NCBI GenBank assembly: GCA_002083595.1
Contig: MSXT01000034.1
Coordinates: forward strand, 1 to 36,753
Source of the DNA: Proteobacteria bacterium ST_bin16
Lineage (GTDB): Bacteria; Pseudomonadota; Gammaproteobacteria; Burkholderiales; Nitrosomonadaceae
DNA: 36,753 nucleotides
Reading direction: 5' to 3'
Shown here: one piece after another, positions 1 to 8,446 of the stretch
How the letters are laid out: every line of letters begins with the position of its first letter
Numbering within the stretch: the stretch's first letter is position 1
The notes under the pieces: model-generated
Database searches by the model: none
The model's input: only the letters and a program-made list of their open reading frames with translations
Told to the model about the DNA's origin: nothing
Program-made: the position numbers and the translations under genes

Positions 1-497
1 TCAGTGGTGGAATTTACCATCATAATTTTTCCTTCATGATTGGTCATCACCATACCGTTCGGAGAAGCCTCGACCGCTAGGTATATCATTTCCTCGGCAT
101 GCTTGCGATCGGTAATATCGACGATTGCGGCCAGCACAAAGATGCCGTCATGTTCGGTTTCCACGGGATTCAGACCAACCTCAACCGGGAATTCCTTACC
201 ACTCTTGTGCAGACCGTAAAGATCCCGGCCATGCCCCATGGAGCGCGATTTTGATTCGCTGATATAAGCTTCCCGATAGCCGGGATGATGACGGCGGAAT
301 CGTTCGGGAATAAGCATTTCGATGGAATGGCCGATTAATTCCTGCCTGGAATAACCGAATAGCTTTTCCGTGGTGGAATTCACCATGACGATTTTTCCAT
401 CGCAACCGGTCATGACCATGCCATTGGGAGAAGCTTCCACAGCAAGATGCATCATTTCCTCGGTATTGCTGAAACTTCTGAATCGGGTTGGCGGCAT
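1..497 (-). CDS. Tandem PAS-domain sensor protein, C-terminus outside the window
   Basis: Partial gene that runs off the left edge; about 165 residues are visible. It begins MPPTRFRSFSNTEEMMHLAV and contains one complete PAS domain (roughly residues 15-135, with VMVNSTTEKLFGYSRQELIG and a closing DITDRKHAEE linker). A second PAS domain then starts with almost the same words (EEMIYLAVEASPNGMVMT). PAS domains bind small ligands or cofactors, or mediate dimerisation, in sensor kinases and c-di-GMP enzymes. The output domain lies outside the window, so kinase versus cyclase cannot be decided. The ATG at 497 is 38 bases after the stop of the upstream response regulator on the same strand, and a weak AGGA lies about 12 bases before it, so the two are probably co-transcribed. 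The PAS call is firm; the function is inferred. Confidence 0.8.
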   Translation of the reverse strand, partial: MPPTRFRSFSNTEEMMHLAVEASPNGMVMTGCDGKIVMVNSTTEKLFGYSRQELIGHSIEMLIPERFRRHHPGYREAYISESKSRSMGHGRDLYGLHKSGKEFPVEVGLNPVETEHDGIFVLAAIVDITDRKHAEEMIYLAVEASPNGMVMTNHEGKIMMVNSTT

Positions 498-535
498 ATC
501 GTTATTTAATCCTGGCGTGAAAAAATGGGAGCGAT

Positions 536-2977
536 CTAAAACTTCAGGGAATCCAGGCGCCCCGGCAGTTTCTGGATCAAATAAGGTATCTGTTCCGGAT
601 CTACCGGTTTACTCAGCAAATAACCTTGCAGTTCGTGGCAGCCAAGATTACCAAGAAAATCAGCTTGCTCGTAAGTCTCGATACCTTCAGCAGTTACCTG
701 CAGATTCAGTTTCTGAGCCAATGCCAGAATCGCCGCTGCAATGGCGCAATCATTCGTATCATAGGGTATGCCCTTGACGAAACTCTGATCGATTTTCAGC
801 CGCCGTATCGGAAGGTTTTTCAATGAACTCAAGCAGGAATAACCGGTGCCAAAATCATCGATGGATATCGGTATACCCAGACTCTCCAGTTGTTCCAGGC
901 ATCGGATATAAATCAATTCATTTTGCAGGCAGGATTCGGTTATTTCCAGTTCCAGTGAGTGTGCTGGCAATGCGTATTGCTGTAACAGTCCCGCGATAAA
1001 TTGCTGCAAATCTTTATCGGCAAGTTGACGTATCGAGATATTGACAGCCACGCGGAGATCACTAAAACCTTCATCTCGCCATTGTTTGAGTTGCCTGCAC
1101 GCTTCGGTCAGAATCCAGTTGCCGATTTCAACGATAAGCCTGCTCGTTTCAGCAACCGGAATAATTTCAGCGGGAGATAACAAGCCCTTTTCCGGATGCT
1201 GCCAGCGGATCAAAGCTTCCACTCCGGTTATTTTTTTCTGCAATAAAGAAAATTGCGGTTGATAATGAAGCAGAAATTCATTTTTAATTAAAGCGTGATG
1301 CAGTTCCCGTTCCCGCGTTAAATAATGAGCGGCTTTTTGTGTCAGGGATGGATGATAAAAAGCGTAACTGTTGCGCCCTTTATTTTTTGCTTCGTACATG
1401 GCGGTATCCGCCATTTGCACTAATTCATCATGATGTGAAGAATGATCCGGGTATGCGCTGATACCGATACTGCACGATGGGACGACTTCCATGTTACTGA
1501 TGACTATGGGATGGGAAAGACATTCCAGTATTTTTTCCGCGACGATCACCAAGGCATCGCGGGATTCAGCATTCGTCACAATAACGATAAACTCATCACC
1601 CCCCAATCTGCCCAATGTATCGCTTTGCCGCAGCACGGAGAGCATTCTCTGCGCAACAAAGCAGAGCATCGAGTCTCCGTGCGTATGCCCCAGCGTATCA
1701 TTGATTCTCTTAAAGTTGTCGAGGTCGATAAACAACACGCCAAGAAACGAGGAGCTCCGGATTGCTTTTGCCAGCGCTAATTGAAGCCGATCCATGATCA
1801 GCATACGATTGGGCAAGTTGGTCAGATTATCGTAGTACGCAATATGCGATAACTGTTCCTGCGTTTCGCGGATCGCCGTAATATCCGATATCATGACGAC
1901 GAATTGCTGTTCTTCATTTGCTTCCGCGGGAATGAGTCCAACCGTCAGCCAGACAAATATTGTCTCATTATTTTTTTTGAATGCCGTGATTTCTCCACGC
2001 CAATGCCCATGCTTATCAATACTTTGCCATATGCTATTGTAGGTATTTTTACCCAAGGAACGGCTGGTAAGAAATGGTAACTCTTTATTCCGGAGATTTT
2101 GGGGCTGAAACCGGGTGATCTTATAAAAAGCGCTATTGGCGCAATTAAATTTTCTATTTTTGTTCAGAATGATGATACCTTCCGATGCGCATTCAAAAAC
2201 AGTAGCCGCTTGCGCTAAGCGGTCTTTCGCAAGACGATTCTCGGTTGTTTCCTGCAAGATACCGACGATCTGATGCTTGCCTGCATCACTATTTTTAAAC
2301 GATTTGCCATACAACTTATACCAGCAGCTTTTTCCGGCATCGGGGCTAACGCGAAATTCTATTTCAGCAGCCAAGCCCTTTTTATTGCGCAGTTTATCGA
2401 TAAAGTCAGATACTTTCTGCTTGTCTGTTTCGTCTATTGAAAGAAAGAAGCTTTCCCAGTCGGATATCGGCTCTATGGTTCCTTCAGGGCTTTTACCCAT
2501 GAATATCTCACGAGACTCTTTCGTTACTTCCCATGTGCCCAATCGCGCCGCTTCCAGTGCGAGACGAAAGTGCTGTTCATTCTTTTTTAGCAGAATATCG
2601 TTTTCGTAACGCTCTATACTGACTTGGATAATGATGTGCAGTTCTCTGTCGGAGAATGGTTTTAACAAATACCCGTAGGGCTTGGTTGCTTTAGCCCGAG
2701 TCACGGTTTTTTCTTCGGAATAAGCGGTTAAATAAATGACTGGAATACTGTGTGCTTTCTGCAGTTGATTTGCGACTTCTATTCCATCCATATCGCCTTG
2801 AATATGAATGTCCATCAACACAATGCTGGGAATCTCCTGATCCACCAGTGCCAGTGCTTTTGGGCCACTGGCAGCCATTCCGGTAACTTGATAGCCTAAT
2901 TTTGTCAGACGTCTTTTCAGATCAAGCGCAACAATTTTTTCATCTTCAACAATCAGTATCTTGATGTATCCGCTCAT
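536..2977 (-). CDS. Response regulator with REC-PAS-PAS-GGDEF-EAL architecture (c-di-GMP turnover)
   Basis: An 813-residue cytoplasmic protein without membrane segments. An N-terminal receiver domain (about 5-122) has acidic residues E11/D12, phospho-acceptor D56 in VLMDIHI, T84 and K106. Two PAS-like segments follow (about 135-250 and 255-370). A GGDEF domain has an intact GGDEF at 459-463 and an inhibitory-site RxxD (R450-D453) exactly five residues upstream. The EAL domain has an intact EAL at 587-589, DDFGTGYSCL near 707 and ETYEQ near 767. Both cyclase and phosphodiesterase signatures look competent, so net direction cannot be predicted; many such hybrids act mainly as phosphodiesterases. 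ATG 2977 is preceded by AGAAGGA about ten bases upstream. The PAS sensor downstream on the same strand is a plausible partner. Confidence 0.93.
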   Translation of the reverse strand: MSGYIKILIVEDEKIVALDLKRRLTKLGYQVTGMAASGPKALALVDQEIPSIVLMDIHIQGDMDGIEVANQLQKAHSIPVIYLTAYSEEKTVTRAKATKPYGYLLKPFSDRELHIIIQVSIERYENDILLKKNEQHFRLALEAARLGTWEVTKESREIFMGKSPEGTIEPISDWESFFLSIDETDKQKVSDFIDKLRNKKGLAAEIEFRVSPDAGKSCWYKLYGKSFKNSDAGKHQIVGILQETTENRLAKDRLAQAATVFECASEGIIILNKNRKFNCANSAFYKITRFQPQNLRNKELPFLTSRSLGKNTYNSIWQSIDKHGHWRGEITAFKKNNETIFVWLTVGLIPAEANEEQQFVVMISDITAIRETQEQLSHIAYYDNLTNLPNRMLIMDRLQLALAKAIRSSSFLGVLFIDLDNFKRINDTLGHTHGDSMLCFVAQRMLSVLRQSDTLGRLGGDEFIVIVTNAESRDALVIVAEKILECLSHPIVISNMEVVPSCSIGISAYPDHSSHHDELVQMADTAMYEAKNKGRNSYAFYHPSLTQKAAHYLTRERELHHALIKNEFLLHYQPQFSLLQKKITGVEALIRWQHPEKGLLSPAEIIPVAETSRLIVEIGNWILTEACRQLKQWRDEGFSDLRVAVNISIRQLADKDLQQFIAGLLQQYALPAHSLELEITESCLQNELIYIRCLEQLESLGIPISIDDFGTGYSCLSSLKNLPIRRLKIDQSFVKGIPYDTNDCAIAAAILALAQKLNLQVTAEGIETYEQADFLGNLGCHELQGYLLSKPVDPEQIPYLIQKLPGRLDSLKF

Positions 2978-3552
2978 ACGTGCCCATCCTTCTGCAAATG
3001 ATTATTTCTAATAGTCAATTACTTGAAATTCAATACCTCTTCTGCGGTGATTTTTTCTAAGAGCCAATCAATTGGCGAACGTAATGTATTGGTTTGAATA
3101 AACATCCTTTATTGATAACTATGTTTAAAATTTCGGAACGCTGTATGGAAGGAATCAATAAGGAGGAAAACAAGTTAACAAAAAGAAGAATAAATTTAAA
3201 TCAGCGTTGTCTTACACGCATATTAAAGAAACCACAGGTTATTCCGGGTTTTAGGATGCTAATCACCTGGCAGTGCTGTAAACAGCACTAGAGATTGTTC
3301 CGCAAAGTATCCATTTATGGCGGCATGGGACGGTTACGATGGTTTGGAACTTTACTAAGCGGCGGTATGCTGGTTATAAGAGTTTTAATGCTGCTGGGAT
3401 ACAGCCTGATGCACTTGCCAAGGAACTATGGTAGCTTATCGGATATTATTAGCTCTGCTTGTTCAGAGAGGCTAAAATATTTTTTATTCTCAGCACACTT
3501 GTATTATGACAATAGCCATCGATCACATATCTATACACGAGAAGGAGTTATG
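2978..3552. other. 575-base gap without a convincing gene
   Basis: Intergenic between the divergent response regulator and the DUF2780-like lipoprotein. It contains a perfect 7-bp hairpin AGTGCTG-TAAA-CAGCACT at 3272-3289 without a following T run. An open stretch without a good start codon, roughly 3295-3480, encodes a hydrophobic segment containing YGGMGRLRWFGTLL. This faintly recalls the GRxGRLR opening of DUF805 membrane proteins, and I regard it as at most a decayed fragment. Promoters for both flanking genes presumably lie here, but none is clear. Confidence 0.4.
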
Positions 3553-4119
3553 ATGAAAAAAAGCAATTACGTTCAATTAGGCGCCGTGATCATTTTAACG
3601 GCAGTTACGGGCTGCGCGACTAATACCGGCGGTACGAATCCTGTGGGTGCGGTCAATCAAAGTCTATCAACGATAGAAAGCGCGGCGCAGAGCGGCAAAC
3701 AAGTGCTTAATGCCGGCGCCGCGGTGGCCGGTAATGCTGAAGGAGCTGCGCAGATTGGTCTGGTGGATATTTTGGCTCACCGTCTTGGTGTCTCGCCGCA
3801 ACAGGCCTTAGGCGGCGCCGGGGCGATATTTCAAATGGCGCAAAGCAATATGAATCCGCAGGCATTTTCGTCATTGTCCCGGTCTGTTCCCGGAATGAGC
3901 ACCATGCTGGGTGCAGCACCAGCCATGTCCAACTTATCCGCGCTAGCGGGTGGAAATAGCACGCTCGGCAGTGCGGCAGCACTGGCCGCATCATTTCAGC
4001 AGTTGAATCTTTCCCCTGATATGGTGGGAAAATTCATTCCGGTAATTACTAACTATGTGAGCAAAACAAGCGGGCAGGCAACGGCTAATCTGCTGCAATC
4101 CGCTGTGACTTCCCGCTAA
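3553..4119 (+). CDS. Lipoprotein, DUF2780 (VcgC/VcgE-like)
   Basis: About 188 residues. The N-terminus is a lipoprotein signal: MKK, a hydrophobic run, then lipobox VTGC with the lipidated Cys near residue 21. The mature part is rich in Ala, Gly and Ser and holds GLVDILAHRLGVSPQQALGG followed by a predicted helical bundle. That wording matches my memory of the DUF2780 (VcgC/VcgE) family, whose function is unknown; the protein is expected to be membrane-anchored in the periplasm. Two adjacent ATGs occur at 3550 and 3553. The AAGGAG ends only two bases before the first and five before the second, so I prefer 3553. A hairpin at 4145-4167 probably ends the transcript, making this a single-gene unit. 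Confidence 0.78.
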   Translation: MKKSNYVQLGAVIILTAVTGCATNTGGTNPVGAVNQSLSTIESAAQSGKQVLNAGAAVAGNAEGAAQIGLVDILAHRLGVSPQQALGGAGAIFQMAQSNMNPQAFSSLSRSVPGMSTMLGAAPAMSNLSALAGGNSTLGSAAALAASFQQLNLSPDMVGKFIPVITNYVSKTSGQATANLLQSAVTSR

Positions 4120-4144
4120 ATTCAAGCATTTGATTAATGGAAAT

Positions 4145-4170
4145 GAGCAAGTGCAAGTCACTTGCTCTTT
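4145..4170 (+). terminator. Likely intrinsic terminator after the DUF2780 lipoprotein
   Basis: A perfect 9-bp stem GAGCAAGTG / CACTTGCTC (4145-4153 and 4159-4167) with a CAAGT loop is followed by TTTGTTC. It lies 25 bases after the lipoprotein stop. The T tract is short, so efficiency may be moderate. Confidence 0.65.
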
Positions 4171-4362
4171 GTTCATGTCGTTTCATCCGAGGTGCAGCTT
4201 GGTGTGCTGTTACTGCATCTCGAACCAGAGCCATAAACCGCAAACAACCTATCCGGCTTTTTCTCCGGATTTTGCCGTTACCTGTGAGATGCCAATAACC
4301 GAAGCGCATTGTATTCAGCAATGTGAACGCTTGGGACAAGGCAATTCAAGAAGAGGGGCGGG

Positions 4363-5262
4363 ATGCAAAATCGAACAGCTATTCTGAAAGCGGGTGCTTA
4401 CGCAGGTTTCTTGGGCGCCACGGTATTCATTCTACAGGCCGTTTTTACATCAACCAGCTCAACAGCGGCTATTGGCCTGATCATGATCCCTTTTTATGGT
4501 TTTCCGGCTGCGGGTGCGGGGTGGGCTTTGGTTTATAGCGCTTTTGCATTGCTTGATTTATGTTCCGGCAGAGCGACATGGAATAGCAGGAATGTACAAT
4601 TTGCAGCTGTATTTCTGACTGCGCTCGTGCTCGCGGGGTTAGGTTTCTTCGCGCAACAGCGTGCGTTAGCGGTTGCCAAAAATCCGGCATCGACACCGCA
4701 AGCGCTTGAGGCGGTGAGTCAGCGCTGGATTCCGTGGGGATGCCGGGAGGTGGAAATCGCACTGGCACAGCATTCATTAGCGCCACCGGCCATTCTCGAA
4801 AAGCTGGCCTTGTCCAGCGATGATGCCGTGGTGCAGCATGCCGGCGCGAATGCCAATATGCCGCTGGCGGCTTTGGAAAGAATCGCGGTAGGGCCGCTGA
4901 CTTACGAGCGGGTCGCTGGGCTGGCCGGTAATCAAAAAATCTCGCGGGCCATCATGGAAAAATTGATAGCGGCAGCGATGAACGATAGTAATGCTGCCGA
5001 TCCCGTGCGTCAGGGCTTATATAAAACCTATGTTTTGTCGGCGCTCGCGGCCAATGCGGCGCTTCCGCAGGATCTTTTCGATCGCGTGGTTGCTAGTAAT
5101 TCACCCACGCATCTCCTGGTACTGGCGGTGATCAATGCGCCCCGTGCCAATTGCCTGCAAATGTCCGGGTTACTCGAGTCTGCACCCGCACTGGAGAATG
5201 CCGGTTTATACAACACCATCCTGAATAAAATGACCGAGAAAGATTGTTTCGTCGAGAACTAG
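4363..5262 (+). CDS. Membrane protein with LRV-like helical repeats
   Basis: A 299-residue protein. The first 110 residues contain three hydrophobic segments (about 8-30, 36-70 split by polar residues, and 84-103), so it is an inner-membrane protein. The remainder is soluble and made of imperfect repeats of the type A-x-N-x3-P-x2-LE-x-L (for example KNPASTPQALEAVS and NANMPLAALERIAVG), resembling the leucine-rich-repeat variant (LRV) fold, which is usually a protein-binding scaffold. A Cys occurs at the first repeat (WGCREVE) and two near the C-terminus. I do not recognise a named family. The ATG at 4363 follows a purine-rich AGAGGGGCGGG. A 36-residue membrane-peptide ORF with a strong ribosome-binding site lies about 100 bases downstream on the same strand. 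Confidence 0.7.
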   Translation: MQNRTAILKAGAYAGFLGATVFILQAVFTSTSSTAAIGLIMIPFYGFPAAGAGWALVYSAFALLDLCSGRATWNSRNVQFAAVFLTALVLAGLGFFAQQRALAVAKNPASTPQALEAVSQRWIPWGCREVEIALAQHSLAPPAILEKLALSSDDAVVQHAGANANMPLAALERIAVGPLTYERVAGLAGNQKISRAIMEKLIAAAMNDSNAADPVRQGLYKTYVLSALAANAALPQDLFDRVVASNSPTHLLVLAVINAPRANCLQMSGLLESAPALENAGLYNTILNKMTEKDCFVEN

Positions 5263-5368
5263 CATCTAAAACAACCTGTAAACGAGTAAACTGCTGAGGT
5301 TAATCTGCGTCGATGGATCTGGTTTCAACGCAGGTATTACTTGAAGCACTGAAAGGAGTGGGCGTGTG

Positions 5369-5479
5369 ATGGACAAAATTATCTATGGTGCCGCGGCGAT
5401 ACTCATGATCGCCGCGATAGCTTACGGCGGATCGTGGTTATATCAGTTTTTATTGGAGTTGTTTAAGAAAACAGCGTAG
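5369..5479 (+). CDS. Small single-span membrane protein, 36 residues
   Basis: A short reading frame, MDKIIYGAAAILMIAAIAYG followed by GSWLYQFLLELFKKTA. It has one clear transmembrane helix (about 4-20), an aromatic belt (W23, Y25) and a basic tail. AAAGGAG at 5352-5358 is 10 bases before ATG 5369 and 7 before the adjacent in-frame GTG 5366, so either start is possible. The strong ribosome-binding site and the classic small-membrane-protein composition are the case for a real gene. The ORF is short enough to be missed by length cutoffs. Function unknown; it may work with the LRV-type membrane protein just upstream. Confidence 0.5.
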   Translation: MDKIIYGAAAILMIAAIAYGGSWLYQFLLELFKKTA

Positions 5480-5807
5480 TACGAACATGTGTAAAAGCTG
5501 TTATCCCGAATGAATCAGCAAACCGGGGGACCATTTCCTTTTTAAATTTTCATTGAAACGGAGTGTTTTTTAGCCAGAATTGGACTCATGCCGATTGACG
5601 CCAAATTTCCCGGAAACTTAGTCCATCCGATCCAGCAACCGGCGATGATTGGACATTGCGTAATTTCTAAGGGGCTGGATTTGCATATGGGTGGCGATGT
5701 GCGGTTTTTAACGCTGGTTTGACAGCCTTTCCACTCCTCAGTACACTCAAACCCAATGAGCGGCAACTTCTGTCACTCACTTCAAATCTAGCAAAAAGGC
5801 AAATTCC
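5480..5807. other. 328-base stretch before ppa; possible 44-residue ORF
   Basis: No convincing gene. A plus-strand frame at 5588-5722 encodes 44 residues beginning MPIDAKFPGNLVHPIQQP and ending DVRFLTLV. It reads like protein but has no Shine-Dalgarno sequence, and I cannot match it to a family; it may be a gene remnant or chance. The promoter of ppa should lie in the second half of this gap. Confidence 0.3.
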
Positions 5808-6341
5808 ATGGATATCAACGCTATTCCTGTAGGCGGAAATGTGCCTAACGATGTCAACGTCATCGTCGAAGTACCGACCGGTGGTGAACCTGTCAAATAT
5901 GAGTTTGATAAAAAATCCGGTGCATTATTTGTGGATCGGATCCTGCATACGCCCATGCGGTATCCGGCCAATTACGGTTTTGTTCCGCACACCTTGTGCG
6001 ATGATGGTGATCCACTCGATGCGCTGGTGATTGCCCGTTCGCCATTTCTCGCCGGTTGTGTGGTGCGCGCCCGTCCGATTGCATTACTGCATCTCGAGGA
6101 TGAGCATGGCGGTGATGAAAAACTGATCTGTGTGCCGGATAATAAAACTTTCCCGTATTACGCCCATGTGCGCGAACGCGATGATCTGCCCGATATTGTG
6201 TTTCAGCAGATTGAGCATTTCTTTACCCATTACAAGGATCTCGAGCCGGAAAAGTGGGTGCGTGTTGGCCGCTGGGGTGATTCCGCCGAAGCGCGTGACA
6301 CGGTGATGCGCGCCATCGACATGGCGAAAGCCGCAGATTGA
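5808..6341 (+). CDS. ppa: Inorganic pyrophosphatase, family I
   Basis: A 177-residue cytoplasmic enzyme that hydrolyses pyrophosphate to two phosphates and so pulls biosynthetic reactions forward; in CO2-fixing cells it is needed for high anabolic flux. The family I signature DDGDPLDA (65-72) supplies the Mg-binding aspartates. Other active-site stretches visible are K30-x-E32 (VKYEFDKKSG), RYPANYGFVP at 51-60, and DNKTFPYYAHV. The length is typical for the bacterial hexameric enzyme. ATG 5808 matches the family N-terminus; the ribosome-binding site AAAAAGG is weak. It appears monocistronic, with a terminator at 6411-6440. Confidence 0.97.
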   Translation: MDINAIPVGGNVPNDVNVIVEVPTGGEPVKYEFDKKSGALFVDRILHTPMRYPANYGFVPHTLCDDGDPLDALVIARSPFLAGCVVRARPIALLHLEDEHGGDEKLICVPDNKTFPYYAHVRERDDLPDIVFQQIEHFFTHYKDLEPEKWVRVGRWGDSAEARDTVMRAIDMAKAAD

Positions 6342-6410
6342 ACACTGGTGAGCCCGGAGCAAAGGTACGGGTCGCACGGCAAAAGTAATGGATTAAGCGG
6401 ATACTTATCC

Positions 6411-6440
6411 GGCAACGTAAAATATGCGTTGCCTTGTTTT
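6411..6440 (+). terminator. Intrinsic terminator after ppa
   Basis: GGCAACG (6411-6417) pairs with CGTTGCC (6427-6433), with one extra T-G wobble inside, and TTGTTTT follows. It lies about 70 bases past the ppa stop. Confidence 0.65.
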
Positions 6441-6621
6441 GTTCCATTACTCAGTTTATCGTCAGATTAAGCTTATTGCAGCAAAATCAACCAGAAAATA
6501 AAACCCGGCAGGTTGTGAAAACACAGAAAATCGCAAACCAATGCCGCGGATAAAATGCCGGAACAGACGATTTACCCTCAAATCGAACGGACTAAACGGT
6601 TCATCGGCCTAGGAGTCATTC

Positions 6622-7467
6622 ATGTTTGATGCCGCAATTGACACCATTGTCATGCGTCCCTATGTATTTACTTTTTTTGCGGCATTTCTGCTGGCCTGTG
6701 TGCCGCATTTAGGCTGGCGCAAGACGCTGACTTTTACGTTGGCCGGATACTTGATCGCGTTCACCTCAGAGAAACTTTCGATTACCACCGGATTTCCTTA
6801 CGGCTGGTACTATTACATCGACGACACCAGCCATCAGGAGCTGTGGGTTTGGGGGGTACCTTTCTTCGATTCGCTCTCTTACGTTTTCCTGACTTATTGC
6901 AGCTACACCACGGCATTGTTCATTTTGTCTCCGCTGGCAACCAAAGGTGCCGATCTGATCACGCTGGAGACGCGTGCTATCCGGCATTCATGGGCAGTGC
7001 TGGTATTGGGCGCTTTTTTGCAAACATTCCTGGATATCATCATCGATCCGGTGGCATTGCAGGGAAATCGCTGGTTTCTCGGGCAGATTTACGGTTATTA
7101 CGAAGCAGGATTGCATTTTGGCGTGCCGATTTCAAATTACCTCGGCTGGCTGCTGACCAGTTTTCTATTGGTGGCCGCTTTGCAACAAATTGACCGCAAG
7201 CGGGACGGGAAAACACCGCGCGGGATTTTTGCCATGCCATTCCGCTCTTTATTGGGGCCGGTTTTGTATCTGTCGGTACTGGTCTTTAACTGGATAGTCA
7301 CACTGTGGATCGGTGAGTATCTGATCGCGCTGACCGGTATATTGATTTTTACCCTGCCGATCGTCATGGTAATCGTTTTGGCTGCTGTGCGGGTCAATCG
7401 CTACCGTGCGGAAGAGTTAAAGGAGCATTTGGAAAATTATCCTTGGTCACCGCTGAATAAGTCATGA
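6622..7467 (+). CDS. Carotenoid biosynthesis protein, CruF-like (DUF422)
   Basis: A 281-residue polytopic inner-membrane protein with about seven hydrophobic helices. The family hallmark is visible near the second helix: E50 followed by TGFPYGWYYY at 56-65, then WGVPFFDSLSY. The conserved DIIIDPVALQ and YYEAGLHFGVPISNYLGW follow. These match the DUF422/CruF family, which includes bisanhydrobacterioruberin hydratase and gamma-carotene 1',2'-hydratase; the exact substrate here cannot be assigned. No other carotenoid gene is in the window, so the pathway context is missing. The start at 6622 follows AGGAG with nine bases of spacing. Confidence 0.85.
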   Translation: MFDAAIDTIVMRPYVFTFFAAFLLACVPHLGWRKTLTFTLAGYLIAFTSEKLSITTGFPYGWYYYIDDTSHQELWVWGVPFFDSLSYVFLTYCSYTTALFILSPLATKGADLITLETRAIRHSWAVLVLGAFLQTFLDIIIDPVALQGNRWFLGQIYGYYEAGLHFGVPISNYLGWLLTSFLLVAALQQIDRKRDGKTPRGIFAMPFRSLLGPVLYLSVLVFNWIVTLWIGEYLIALTGILIFTLPIVMVIVLAAVRVNRYRAEELKEHLENYPWSPLNKS

Positions 7468-7615
7468 AAATGGCAAACCGGGCGCAGGTCCGGTGCAAAT
7501 TGGATGGCAACCGTGGTTTGTCTTGTCAAGCAACGCATACTTAGGCACTATGGTAGCGGTGTTAGATTAAATTTATCCATCTATTAACCGGGTTATATCC
7601 ATCAGGAGATGACAA

Positions 7616-8077
7616 ATGATGAACATTGATCGAAGAATACCGGGATCCGGCGTATTTTTAGTTTCTGTTTGTCTCGCGGTGATGCTGGCATTATCCAGTT
7701 GTACGGTAAAACTGGTCAGCGGTTATGACGAGACGACCGATAGGGCGGTGACTGATTTACAGCGCAAAACGGAAGCGCATCTGGTGACGCTTGAGTCGGT
7801 AGAAGGTTTGCCCGAATGCACATACGAAAATCATAAGCAATTTTACGATGAAGCCAAAGTGGACATTAGCGCGATTACCGTCCGTGCTGCGGCGATTCCG
7901 AGAAATGACATCACCACGCAAGAATCGCAATTGCTGGGCAGTCAGTTGGAAAATCTCGAAAAGCTTCATAAGATCGCGTGCTTATCCAAGGATCAAATCA
8001 CGCTCGTGCGCACGCATCTCAATACCAGCTTTACGGCAATTCTAAAGCTCGAGTTTGCGAAACGGCGTGGCGAGTGA
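7616..8077 (+). CDS. Small lipoprotein of unknown function
   Basis: A 153-residue protein with a signal peptide ending in lipobox LSSC, giving a lipid-anchored Cys at residue 29. The mature domain is largely helical and charged (DETTDRAVTDLQRKTEAHL) and contains two further cysteines (ECTYENHKQF and KIACLSKDQ). I do not recognise the family. CAGGAG lies seven bases before the ATG at 7616. A 109-residue soluble protein follows after about 40 bases on the same strand with its own strong Shine-Dalgarno sequence, so the two look like one operon and possibly one functional unit. Confidence 0.75.
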   Translation: MMNIDRRIPGSGVFLVSVCLAVMLALSSCTVKLVSGYDETTDRAVTDLQRKTEAHLVTLESVEGLPECTYENHKQFYDEAKVDISAITVRAAAIPRNDITTQESQLLGSQLENLEKLHKIACLSKDQITLVRTHLNTSFTAILKLEFAKRRGE

Positions 8078-8116
8078 TTGTTGCACAACGATTGATATCT
8101 ATCTGAGGAGAATATG

Positions 8117-8446
8117 ATGAGCCTGGATGCGGTTAAATTGGGGAAAGACATACTCGCTGCGTTGAATGGCAGCCTTGCGGAAAAATGGCCCGATGTTAAA
8201 GATTATGGTGAAGCCGAAGCGAAAAAACTCGCGCAGACATTGGTGATGATCGGAACGCTGAAAGCCACCGGGAAAATCAATAAGGAGCAGGCTGAGTTAC
8301 ATCTGGAAATGCAAAAGAATGCGACGTGTATGGTACTGATGACAATAGAAGGATTAGGTGTTCTGTCTGCCGAAGCGGCCATCAATTCGGCGCTGAGTGC
8401 CGTGAAGGATAATGTGAATAAGGAAATTGGCTTTACGTTACTTTAA
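8117..8446 (+). CDS. Hypothetical helical protein, partner of the upstream lipoprotein
   Basis: A 109-residue protein starting MSLDAVKLGKDILAALNGSL, with no signal peptide. The sequence is predicted all-helical: an amphipathic first half (KDYGEAEAKKLAQTLVMIGT) and a more hydrophobic second half with a glycine hinge (MTIEGLGVLSAEAAINSAL). The GAGGAG at 8105-8110 favours ATG 8117 over the adjacent ATG 8114 by spacing. I cannot assign a family. Tight linkage to the lipoprotein gene (7616-8077) suggests joint function, but nothing in the sequence shows what it is. Confidence 0.7.
   Translation: MSLDAVKLGKDILAALNGSLAEKWPDVKDYGEAEAKKLAQTLVMIGTLKATGKINKEQAELHLEMQKNATCMVLMTIEGLGVLSAEAAINSALSAVKDNVNKEIGFTLL

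Noticed and set aside
3295..3552. In-frame N-terminal extension of the DUF2780 lipoprotein
   Set aside because: It would start at TTG without a ribosome-binding site and would bury the lipoprotein signal; the AAGGAG at 3543-3548 points to 3553.
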